A stretch of 64,000 bases of DNA from Plumapathes pennacea (Eukaryota > Cnidaria > Anthozoa > Antipatharia > Myriopathidae). The position numbers and the translations under genes are program-made. The notes below the pieces were generated by a model. The model saw nothing but the letters and a program-made list of their open reading frames with translations. It had not been told where the DNA came from and searched no databases. This document shows, one piece after another, positions 47,937 to 59,408 of this stretch. Location of the stretch: positions 4,145,274 through 4,209,273 of the forward strand of contig OZ038463.1 of NCBI GenBank assembly GCA_964036295.1, read 5' to 3'. The stretch's first letter is position 1; the number at the start of each line of letters is the position of its first letter.

Positions 47937-50900
47937 CTACATTGCAAAGATATAGCCAATGGCCGCTATTTTCTTATTACCATTATCAGGTCTCCATGCC
48001 GCACGGTTTCCACATGATTCGCGATTGTAAATTGAGCCAAAGCCAATAAAGGAGTCAGGCGTAAGACAATTTGCCTCTTGGTTTCCAACAATACCGATTC
48101 TAACCCTGGCAAGACTGTTAAATCCTTCTTTGCCACAGTTCTTCTGTAAAGATGACCCAGCAATAAGACCTTTCCACTTCGCTCGACCAAGTGACGTTGA
48201 TCTGAATTTCCCGTCGGCAATGAGTGAGTACAGTGAACTGGCTTGTTTGGGCAGCAGAATAAACCTCGTGTCTGCCCCAACTTTCATTCCCAGGCAGAGT
48301 TTGGTAAATGGCGTGTTCCAGTAGGACGGGAGTTTGGTTTCTTGATTGTCTAGTCCCGTGGTACCCCCGGGAAGGTTGTAGGTCTCCTTGTTTCTCCAGT
48401 AGGCAGAGCCATAAGAGAATGTGGTCTGTTTAAAAAATCAATTGAAAACCAATTCACAGTAATGTATCCATGGAAGCTGCGTAGCGGGTGTTAGGAGGAA
48501 AAATCAAAAGACTGTGAGTGAAACAAAACTGTAGTAAAATATGCCAATTGTTATTAGGTAGGGGTAAATAGCTAATTCAGAAATAACTATTGTCAAAAGA
48601 GATAGTAAATAGGTGGAACTCGACGCGACTACACTAAAGAAAAACCTTTGGTCACCTTTGAGCCGTCGATCTTCATGACCAGTGTCCACCCTCCCCCACC
48701 GCAGCCTGTCAGGTTTGTCATGTGACAAAAAATGGAGGTTTTGTTGCTGTCCATTTTCAGCAGATAAGCTTTGTCTTTTCTTTCTCTGTTAAATCAATCG
48801 GCATATTAGTATAGTTTCACGAGTGTTCATTTATTCCAAAGTTGCACGAGAGATCATGTGATTACTTGTTGATAATATGCATACAATAGTTTCGGCCAAG
48901 CTGTTTTTTAATTTATTTAATTTAACTTTCAAATTCAAAATTCTGCATTGTTAATTTTACATTTCTGCACTCGTCTGTTAATTTCCCCTTTTGCACGGAT
49001 AAATTGACATGCTCTCAGCCAATCAGAATGCATAAATTATTATATACATGTTATCAATTTAGTATACTAGCCCCTTACATTTATTAAAATTTAAAGATAA
49101 GAAATAGAAATAGAGTTAATAACGTTTGGAACATCAGCTAATATTATTCAGATTCCGATCAACCGATCAACCTTGGTTACATTTATATCACATGTATGCA
49201 AGGAATTTGTATGTATAGTCAAACCCAAAAAGGTTTTTATGTCCAAATGTATGAATATGCAAGCATATCTGTCACTTTTCAGGATTGACTGTATTTACAG
49301 ACAGATATATTTAGGTAAGTAGATGTGGGTAGCTATTTTACTCCGGGTATAAATTATGATTATAGTTCTTATAATAATACTTACCCCAAATGTTCGTATA
49401 CTTGTTTGCATGTAGTCGGGTATTTAACTGTTGAGGAAATAACAATTTTGTGTCGTTCAGCAAATAATACTTAGTAGTTTTCCATGAGTATAACAAGTAC
49501 AAACATTTTGAGAGACCATTAATAAGAGCAGTTTCTGAAATAGGCACCCAATACGTACATGTGTCTACTGCTATAACGTTTTCACACAAATATCAATTAA
49601 TTTCCACGGAGTGAAGTGATTGCTCCCACAAAAAAAAAAAAAAAAAAAAAAAAACAGTGCTCGTGAGTTCCGAGTTCTTCACGAACTAAGTCACTAAGTC
49701 GTGGTTGCTTTCATTGTTACTCCCACTGGCGCGCGCACACAGTAGACATGAGAACTTATATCGTACCACATATTTCAACGTAAAGAACAGTCGTTGTAAT
49801 ATAACAAGTGTCAATGAAACACCTTAAGAACGAACGTTTTTGAAATATTAATCAGTCAATTGCAAATGACAAACAAGTCTTATTAGTGTTTTATTGTATG
49901 ACCCACCTTCACAGTGTTTTCCTGTGTAGTTTGCCGTACAAACACAAGAAAAGTTGTTCATGTTAAAGAAAGCAATACACGTCCCTCCGTTTAGACATGG
50001 ACTTTGGAAACAAGGGGACTGCGGATACAAAGGGAATTTTAAGTGTCAGACATGTGATAAGTGACAAGTGGTTCAGTCTGTTTCAGTTTATGTTCTCCAT
50101 ACGGCAGCAGAATGCCGACATAGGGAGTTTAAGAAACCTAGGACGCCAACGGAAATGCGAGGAACCAAAAAGACTGTCGCCGTATTCTTTATGTCTTTGT
50201 AACTTTGTCTATTCTTAGGTTGCTCAATTTGTTCCGGTTTTGCGTTCTATTGCTTTTATTGTCTCCTACTAAGAAGAATAGTCGCAATTTCTCAAAATGT
50301 CGTTCACGTTCTGACAACGACGTAAGAAAGAATAATTTGAAGTCCCACGCGAGAGCACGATGACCTCAAGATCATGCCAATTTCAGATATACACGGCTCC
50401 TTTTGTCTTCTGCGATTAGTTCCATTGTTTCACCGACGTTGCCGTCGTCCTCCCGCGCCCTGTATCTTAATTAAAGTTCCTACTCCGCGCGACGCGATAG
50501 TTCACTTGAGAAGAGAATAATTTAACATGTAAGACTTCTAACAAGAGTCAGAGGCCGGAAAAGTTGCATAAAGCTGTGCTTTCTTAAAGAGGCCCGCTCG
50601 GCCAATTCAACTAATGTTCTGCTCAAACAAATCGGATGGAAGTGGATTGCTATTCATCTTTTGAGTTCGGGGGCCCTAAACATGGAGAATTGAGGATTTC
50701 GGCACGTAGAGGACTATGGGTGAGAGTCAGCCCATTTAATTAAAGTTATCAACTGACATCTAAAGTGAAGCTAAAGAATGAGAGTTCTTATTTTTTATTT
50801 TTAGTTGTTTTTTCTTCTTTCTTTTTGAGAATAATCACTGCTTCGATCATGCACGAATAACATACTATCAAATTAAAACTTACCAGGATACCAAAATGAT

Positions 50901-51261
50901 CGTATTCTTCGTTTGATAGGAAGTCAGCGGAATTCCTGTATTTGTCACTGGACAGCATTTCACATCGGTGTTTTCCGTCTTTACCAGAACTTCTCTGAAA
51001 ATTGAAGGACAAACACCAAGCCAGCCTGGTACAGATGAAGCTACAATCCATAGACGAGTCTTGCATTGTTGTGAGGTTCTTCATTAATGGCAAAAAAAGT
51101 GAATGCAACTCATGCCTCTCGAAGTACGCAGATGATACCCCTGTGTTTTGGCCACATTTGACAGTTTTTTTAACTTTTACAACACATTCCTTAGAATAGG
51201 AGCGACCGACGAGGAAATTTAACCAGAGCAGTAGAAAGGCCCTACAGAAAGCAGTCTCCAT
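47937..51261 (-). CDS. PAN-EGF-fibrinogen-like secreted protein, copy 2
   Basis: Exons: 50884-51261, 49907-50018, 49385-49427, 48656-48785, 47937-48425; total 1152 nt, 383 aa, stop TAG. Signal peptide FCRAFLLLWLNFLVGRS; PAN-like domain (CTRLAWCLSFNFQ); EGF domain (CLNGGTC, then FSCVCTANYTGKHCE); joiner VKYPTTCKQVYEH; fibrinogen-like domain (CHMTNLTGCGGGGWTLVMK, then GYIFAM). Exon 1 and exon 5 are strikingly similar to copy 1 over long stretches. The last exon is 18 bp shorter than in copy 1, within the variable SSG-rich region. The last residues differ (FAM instead of FVQ). Confidence 0.87.
50584..50710. repeat. Diverged copy of MITE family K
   Basis: ttaaagaggcccgctcggccaattcaac and a right part ttcatcttttgagttcgggg match the ends of the element at 58463-58733 with many substitutions. 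It lies upstream of the EGF exon, in intron 1 of copy 2. Confidence 0.5.
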
Positions 51262-52505
51262 ATCACGGCAGGTGATTTTTGATTAATTCAGATTAGGCCA
51301 AGTACAATTTAATGTATTTTTCGTAGTACAGAGCTTTTTTTGGAATAGCAAACATGGCATGCGATGATGTGGACAAACTCCTATAGACTATCAAAATAAA
51401 ATGTCACTACAGTGTCCGCGTTCATAACCGGAGTCATAATTGTTTTGTATCTATTTGTACACAAGGTTAGTTGAGTAAAAGTTATTAAAAGTCAAACTAA
51501 TTCGCGGCTAAAATCCATGGCCCTAAAACAAGAAAAGGGCATATGCAATGATTGATGCAAGAAATACTACTACAATTATCTTGCTATTCTTCAAAAATAA
51601 TGTTCAGTTTAAATTGACATGACATTCTGATCTGTTGCTTGGAAACCAACCTGTTATGAGACTTGAAATTAAAAATTTCATCGTAACATAATTTGTTATC
51701 GGTGAAGAGCCGTTATTTTGAGTGGAGGAAATTTTAATTAGTATAATGTCACCCCAGTTCATGCCATGTGGTTTCCGCGATGTTTATCTTATCGGAACAA
51801 CCTGCTCCGTTGTTTAGAGACCTCGCACTGACATCACAGCACCGGGATAATTCCTGCTTGTTGAAACTGAAGAGGCCGTTATATTTATAACGAACTTTTA
51901 AGAATTATCTCAGCTTCTTAGAGCCAAGCACAGAGCCGAGATATTAACTTCAATAACTCGGCCTCTAAGTCGTACATCTAACCGCGGTGTTTTTTGTTTA
52001 TTTTGGTGAGACTGATTGAAATTATTCAAAGACAGGGTCGGGCAGCTGAAAAACGCAGATTCACCGAGATCTTCATAAGAAAGGTTTTGATAAGGCTTTG
52101 ATTAAACTGAAAACGGTGCCGGTTATAAAGCCATGATGCAAACAATATTTGTGATTTACCATGCAATTTCATACGACAATTATTAGAAAATATCAAATGA
52201 TGCCAAACTCTTCGCCATATTTTTTCTTCTTTTTTTTTTTTTTTGCTTGGTACATTTTATTTTGTTAGGAAGTACCACAAACAATGAATTGCTGCCCTCA
52301 AAAGAGTATGCCAAGAAAGGCTCTGTTTCCATTATAGCTCCACAATAATCAAGAAATATTGTCCTTCGATTGGCTCAAAAGCCGAGGTGAAGCGAATGTC
52401 CCGAATGAAAATAAGCCGTCATGTAGAATCTTTTGTTCTGCCTATTTTTGACAGACGTAACATGGAAACGCACGATCGGCGACGACTTGTAAAATAACGT
52501 ATTAA
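51262..52505. other. Intergenic, nothing recognised
   Basis: No supported exon or RNA gene. A T-rich tract lies near 52222-52244. Confidence 0.35.
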
Positions 52506-52779
52506 AGCCTGGTTTCCATATGATCGCTGCGATCGCTCAAAAACGTGTTCAGCAATCGTAGCGCTTTCGATCGCTGACCGGTTTCCATATGTTGCCGCGA
52601 TCGCTCTGAAACATAAAAATCACCGATGTTACAGTGCATGCTGGGATGTAATCGACCAATCACAGTGTATTGTGGGATACATTGGATCGCTACGATCGCT
52701 GGAGAGTGGTTTCCATTTGATCGCTACGATCGCTGAACACGTTTTTGAGCGATCGCAGCGATCATATGGAAACCAGGCT
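52506..52779. mobile_element. MITE with 40-plus-bp inverted repeats and TAA duplication
   Basis: The ends agcctggtttccatatgatc and gatcatatggaaaccaggct are perfect complements. The inverted repeat extends inward through gcgatcgctcaaaaacgtg, and TAA flanks both sides (52503-52505, 52780-52782). The interior repeats tttccatatg and gatcgctacgatcgct. A non-autonomous PIF/Harbinger-type element is the best fit from the 3-bp duplication. Confidence 0.85.
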
Positions 52780-54035
52780 TAAGCTGTGCAAAGGTTTCAA
52801 ACGAAAGCGCTAACAGCATTAATTTGTTATTTCTCTTGGCCACATCTTCACATCGGCTTAAGAAACATTACAACAAATTTAATCACTAAGAACGTCTCCT
52901 TTATTAACAGGATGCTCGCCTTGAATTTTTGCGTGTTTCTTCTTTTAGTCAAAATCGGCAAACATTTTGTGAATATAGTATGTGATGTACACAATAATTC
53001 TATGCATAAAGGCGTCTCCTGTGTTTGAAATATGTAAAAATATATATATCATGGGGGACATATGGGAAGCCTCATTATTGAGCACCAAATTACGTAAGAA
53101 AGTAATAATCTACAGAGCTTTTTGATAGAGCACAAACGTTCCGGCTTCTGTGACGGAGTGACGCCCGCATGGTGAACACTCATGCGCTTTCCTTATTAGG
53201 CGCAAAATAACTTTCCATCTTTCTTTAATAGTAAAAAAAAGGAATCTTTCGCTAGTTTTAAACTAAAGCGTTGTTCACCCGACAACTGACGAACATCTAA
53301 AAACGAAATACAGATTAAGAGTAGTATCCTCGCAGGGCTCGGGAATTATTCCGACCGACCATTTTTGTAAATAAAAGCACGTGTTATACTCCATGTATAG
53401 TTCCTCATTTCTGGCTATATTTCAGAATCGCTTGAAACTTTCAATACATTTATCTGAGAGTTTAACGTAGGGCTTTCAAAAGTATCTGTCAACTCTTAAG
53501 ATGTAGAGCATTCTCAATAAAGATAGGCTAACATATAATTATCAGAATTCATCCAAAAGCGTCACATGATCACGTATTAATCACAAGCCACTTTATTCAA
53601 CTCCGCGGTTATCAGTTGAACATTTAGGCTCCGGTCGCACTCGTAATTTTAATGACATTAATATCGACATTTGCTTCACTTGAAGTGCAAACAGCGCTTG
53701 TCACCAGAAATATATGTCAGCAAGTTGCTACCAAACATTAAAGAAGCCGTCGTATTGCTCTCCGCGATGATGAGTTATTATCGACTAAACTTCCTAGTGC
53801 GACCGGGCCCTTACAAAGCAAATGTATCTCTCACCCGACGGCAGCGAGGCCACATACTTCATATGATGATTTTTTTAAAGTGAACAGTAAAATGTAGCCA
53901 ATCACACTTTTTAACAAATATGTTTGATCACACCAAAAGTATTTTTTAGCGTACACCGTGTATTACGCGGACAATTCATACGTAATTTGCAAGGGTGCCC
54001 GCTTATGCCCTTTTTTAAGCAAAACAATAAAAGTG
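52780..54035. other. Intergenic, nothing recognised
   Basis: Short open frames only (for example 52786-53028), none with a recognisable domain or splice context. Confidence 0.35.
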
Positions 54036-54041
54036 TTTATT
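54036..54041 (-). promoter_or_regulatory. Poly(A) signal of PAN-EGF gene copy 3
   Basis: Plus-strand TTTATT (AATAAA on the coding strand) lies about 67 bp after the stop at 54108. Confidence 0.5.
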
Positions 54042-54107
54042 TCAGCGTCAGGTCACTAAAGGAGGAGGAGACAGTGAAAGCTTTCATTCAGTACAGTCTC
54101 TCACTAA

Positions 54108-57100
54108 TTATTGTACAAAAATGTAACCAATGGCCTGAACTTTCTTGTCACCATTGTCACCATAAAAATGTGCGAAATTCCCGCACCAAAACCTTTCCAC
54201 ATCTGAACCGAACCCAAGGAATGAATCAGGACTGTCACACTCATGTTCGTTGTTTCCAATAATACCAATTCTAACCATGTTACTTTTACCAGATGTGGCA
54301 TGGACGTTAAATCCCTCTTTGCCGCAGTTTAGCTGTAAAGAAGATCCTTCTATCAGAGATTTCCACTTCCTTTTTCCAAGAGACGTGGGTCGGAATGTTC
54401 CGTCAGCAATGAGTGAGAACAGTGAGCTGGCTTGTTTTCGCAGCAGAATAAATCTTTTTTTCGACCCAACCCTCATGCCCAGGCAGATTTTGTCGAAGGG
54501 CGTGTTCCAGTAGGATGGGAGCTTGGTTTGTTGATAATCCATTCCCGTGGTACCCCCCGCAAGGTTGTAGGTTTTCTTATTAGTCCAGTAAGAAGAGGTA
54601 TAGGAGAAGTTTGACTGTGTTTCAAGAAATAAAAAATAAGAAAGAAAAAAGGAACACTTAATTTATATTACTATGCTGAGATAAATATAATGTATGGATA
54701 AGATTGACACAGAAACAGAAATGATACAAAACAAAAAACAAAACAAAACAGACGAAGGTGCACACAAATAAAAATATACACAGGTGTTCACAGACTTCCC
54801 TTCGGTTTACCGCGGAAGAAAAGGTACTTTGACTGTATGAGTTGAGCTGTGTACGTGTTTTAGTCGATAATTTAGTTTTATAAAATTCATTGGGATTTTC
54901 TTGTTGGACGGCGATCAGTCACGGGGTCAAGTAAATAACTATAAGACAGTGTTATATACAAACCACTGTCAAACGTATAGTTTACATATGGTATGTACGC
55001 AGAGGCTAGTAGACTTTACCAGAGATACTGAGATTACCAAAAAAAAAACTTTATTTGAATTCGACCGCACAGCCGAAAACAGAAAAAAGATACAAACTAT
55101 TAGACAAGGCGACGATTGAAAAGAGAAAAGCACCTTTGAGCCGTCGATTTTCATGACCAGCGTCCATCCACCTCCACCGCATAATGGTACATCAGTCATT
55201 TGACAGAAGATGTGAGTTTTGCCGGCGCCCATTTTCAGCAAATAAGCTTTGTCTATTCTGTCACTATAACGTATATTCATGTTAATGGTAATAGATTAGT
55301 TCTGGCAACAAATATCATACGTCGTCCGTGATTGGCATGCCGACTCCTGTAAAAGCCTGACATAAGAACTGTCAATCACCTTACGACGCAAGAAACAGTG
55401 ATTATTTTAGCTCAACAAACAATTTGACAATGCTATTGTATTGCTTCCATGCGATTGGAAGTTATCATTTTAGTGGTGACCGCATTTAGCTGTCAGATTT
55501 GTATTTGACAGTAAAAGAGTTTGTATAGAACATAACATGAATAATCTTTTATAACATTCATTATTAATTCAGAGGCTTTCTGTCCACCCTGGAATACTTA
55601 GATTTATTAGTATTCTGTATCAGCGATACAGAACATTGAGCAGTAAAAGCTGCAATTAAGCTCCACGCTCGATTTTACTGAACTACTTCGCCGACGAACG
55701 TTTGTTAGCCAAACGTTCAGGGCCGATGCTCCTGACATGTCAGGTCTTGAACCCAAATGTGGGGAAAGCTAGCGGAGTGACGTTCCTGACCACTTCTGTT
55801 TGCCCTTACCCTTAATTGCCATTCTTCAAATATCTTAACAGTATCTCCACTTCGTACTGATACTGATGCAACGGGTTGTAGTTTCTTTTAACCAGAAGTG
55901 CTCCTCCTGATAACTTGTTGACTTGTAAAAGTTACGAGCCGGCTCGTCTTTCTTCCAGTTGAACTTGAGTAAATGTTTAAACTTGCCACTGATATTTTTT
56001 GCCCAGTAAATGCAATTGTTTGAAAACAATAGCTTGTTCATTAATAATGTTTTGCATACCCTCACAGTAAATGCCTTCACAACTCAATCAGGTACCTATT
56101 CAGAATCAAGTGACATTGATTTATGAATGAAGGAATAATATCATAAGCAATTTACAATATTCGTGACAATTTTGCATCTGATTCACAGTCTTTCACCTGC
56201 GGCTCAAGATTGTACATCAGGAATAACACCGTCAGTCATAATGTATTGAAATAGTACAAAATCCGACATTGCTATATTGTATTGTATGCGATAGGAAGTT
56301 ATCATTTTAGTGGTGAAAGCATTGTGTTGGAAAATTTTTATCACAGTGAAAGACTTCGTGTAGAACACAACATGAATTATCATTGTATACCCGTGGCTGT
56401 GGAAATAGCGCGTTGAAATTGTTTTGATTTGTTTCAAGACTTTAAATCTTATTTTTAAAGTCAGCTACATATTTTCTCTCTATAAAGACAAGAGTTTAGG
56501 AGAATTTAGGACTCAGAACTCAAATTGATAGAACACTCTTACCCGAAACGTTCGTAGCGTTCCTTGCACGAATTCGGGTATCGGATATCTGAAAAAAAAA
56601 ACAGCCTATTGATTAATAACCACCCTATGGCCAAAAACAAAGTCTGTTCAACAATAAAGCAAAGTCTGCTCATGGAAATTATACTGATAGTACGGAAAAA
56701 TCACAATCTAATTGTTTCCTAGTGTTTGAGGAACTGGCGGCGAAAGTTATAGTTAAAACTATATACAACACTCAAGAAATGACTCAAAACAACAGTAACG
56801 TACCAATTTCACGCTTTATGATTTGATTAAAGTGAGTTAGTATAGTGGAAACTCAGTTTTACCTTTAAATTGAACAGGCTTCTAAATAGAAATTGGCAAT
56901 TGAAAAAATAATTTACAGCTGGCAGTACAAACGGAAAAGCAGGATAAAAATATATTTATTGGGTGAATTCATCAGACACGGAGAGATACTGACAATGGAT
57001 CAAGCTTCTAATAAATAAGAGCAGTTGAACTTTAGACAGCACCAGTTATAATCGTATATCCAGTCATACTCGGTATAAATTGGTTTAGTCATTACTTTAT

Positions 57101-57984
57101 TGACAAGAACAAAAACGTGAGAGTCCGATGAAGACTCACCTTCACATCGTCTTCCTGTGTAGTTTGCCCCACATACGCAAGTGACGTCATTTTCGTTCAA
57201 AGCGAAACAGGTTCCTCCGTTCAAACAGGGATTTCGAGAGCAAGGATACTACATATTTAAAAATATGTCAATAATTGTAGCGTCTAAATTCTGGTAAGAT
57301 TCTTTTTTTTTTAACTTTGCCTCATTGTATTCTAACATTCTCATCCTCTTCGTTTTTGTGTAGCCTTTTTGCCTCTTTAACCCTCTCACTGGCCCAAGAG
57401 TGATCAACCTCGATTTTCTCCTTCGGTTTCTCACCAGAAATATATCATATAGTAAGGAGAACTTGGCTTTTGATACCTTGCTCAGAGAATAACTGATTAA
57501 ACTCTCAATTCCCACTACACCACTCATACATTTTCCTCTTAAATGTTGAGAGAATCTACATTGGGAGTGAAAAGGTTAATTACAGAATACGGACAACGCA
57601 GGTTACCACATGACTCACCACAGTTAAACTGAAATGGTCAAAGTCGGCACTCCCGTGGTAATCCTGTGAGTTGTTGTACTGGTCACTTGACATAAACTCG
57701 CAAAGATGTTTGCCATATTCGTCTGCACTTCTCTGAAAGTTAAAATACAAACACCAGGAAAGGCGATCACAGATGAAACCGCAGTTCATTGACGAGTCTT
57801 CCCGCTCGGTAGCGGTTTTTACATGCGACGGTGGCGATAATCTTTGTTGCTCGTGTCGCTTGAAGTACGAAAATGAAGCTTCAACTTCTTTGTTGCTTTG
57901 TAGAGGTCTTTGCAAGTCAACGATCTCGAGATCCGAAAAGAAAAAAACAATGTAAAACCGTAGAAGTGTTGCGAAGGCCTCCAT
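54108..57984 (-). CDS. PAN-EGF-fibrinogen-like secreted protein, copy 3
   Basis: Exons: 57619-57984, 57140-57248, 56543-56588, 55134-55263, 54108-54614; total 1158 nt, 385 aa. Signal peptide FATLLRFYIVFFFSD; PAN-like domain (CDRLSWCLYFNFQ); EGF domain (CLNGGTC, then VTCVCGANYTGRRCE); joiner IRYPNSCKERYERF; fibrinogen-like domain (CQMTDVPLCGGGGWTLVMK, YWNTPFDKICLGM, GYIFVQ). It is the most diverged of the four minus-strand copies: its EGF exon is 3 bp shorter, its joiner exon 3 bp longer, and CHMT is changed to CQMT. Confidence 0.86.
57377..57579. mobile_element. MITE family F, copy 2
   Basis: The ends ttaaccctctcactggcc and gggagtgaaaaggttaa, with the interior gagtgatcaacct and aatatatcatat, match 25546-25755. 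It lies in intron 1 of copy 3, only 40 bp from the PAN exon. Confidence 0.65.
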
Positions 57985-58462
57985 ATTGGTCTTTAATTAT
58001 TGTTTGGGTTTGAATTAACTCAGCTGGTTTTGGTCATCTTAATTTAGTTCCCTTAAAAGTATCTGACAAAAAGGTTAAAACAGCTGACATAATAGAATCA
58101 AATAAGGTATGAATTAAAGGTGTCAAAAAGGACTTGCCATGCAAAAAATGGCACGTCAGGAAATTTGTCAGGTGATTTTCAATAAATTTTATTCATAAAA
58201 CCAACGTTTCTATATTGACAATCCTCAGTTGTACACCTTTCGCAGTTGCTGGAATTATGCTTGATCCAAGACAACACTTACTTCAAGACAGAAATATTTT
58301 ACAACTACAATTGGCTTATAACGCTTAAGGCGGCTCGAAAAGAGCTAGCTGAAGAAGAGTGCCAACAGAATAAAGTCATTGCATATGCCACAGCTGTTCT
58401 GAGAAAAATAAACACCAAAAGTATTTTTTCTTGGGCTTACCATTTTCGCTAACATCTTTAAA

Positions 58463-58733
58463 GGGGCCCTCCCAGCCAATTCAATGTTTTTGTTTACATC
58501 GAAAAAAGAGTGCAAAAAATCCAGGACTGGTTAGTCAGTGGTTTCCAACTAAAATAAATAAATAGCAAAATAAATAGCACTTTTAGGCCAAAAGAAACTA
58601 AATATTCTTCTCCAACGAGTCTGCCAAAAATGGACTGCCAATTCAATCATCTTTTGACTTTCGGGGTCTCTAAAAATGGCGGGTCATGCTCTTCGGTGCG
58701 CACAACCGTGCTGAGAGGGCCCCTTAAATTTAC
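58463..58733. mobile_element. MITE family K with TTAA-like flanks
   Basis: Terminal repeats ggggccctcccagc and gctgagagggcccc (imperfect), with TTAAA on both sides. A diverged relative is at 50584-50710. It lies between PAN-EGF copies 3 and 4. Confidence 0.6.
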
Positions 58734-59408
58734 GTCTGGGTGAGTAAGAAAGTTTAGCCGTATAACTCGGTAAAAGTACTCGGTGGCAGAATATTCCGTA
58801 CCCAGGATAATACCTGCAGATATCGTGGATATATAATACAATTGAAATACTTTCGTAACCTGCACTTGGTCAAAATAGAATACATGGCATGAAGAACATA
58901 ATGAGGTGGAGCCTAATTATTTGAATGTGTTATCATTGGTATTTTCAATATATATATAAAAGCAAGCACAAAATTAAATAACTAAGCAAGTAATAAAGCA
59001 AACAGTAAACGTGCACGTATGATAATGTTTTACCAAACTAAATAATCAGGCAGTGTCCGCATAACTAAATGCTACAACTTATGGCTAAAGCGTTGTCGCT
59101 TAAGCAAAAATCGAATAGCTGGTCACCTAATGGAGATATTATTCACAGTGTTTTACTGAAGAAAATAAACGGATAATTATATAGAGACTTGCCTGTAGTA
59201 GTTAAGTAAAACAGAAAACAAAGATAAATAAATGCTACTTAAATTAAATTTTAAAAAGTTGTGTACAAAAATTATTGCCGCAATCACTAATGCGTCGGAT
59301 TGCCATATGCCACGCTGAAGAATTGGCGGATGACGATGGCACGCAAAGTATCATGAGATTTAAATTCCTTTCGACTGATTTGTATAAACCAAGATCACAG
59401 AGTCAAGT
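58734..59408. other. Intergenic, nothing recognised
   Basis: AT-rich DNA without supported features. Confidence 0.4.
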
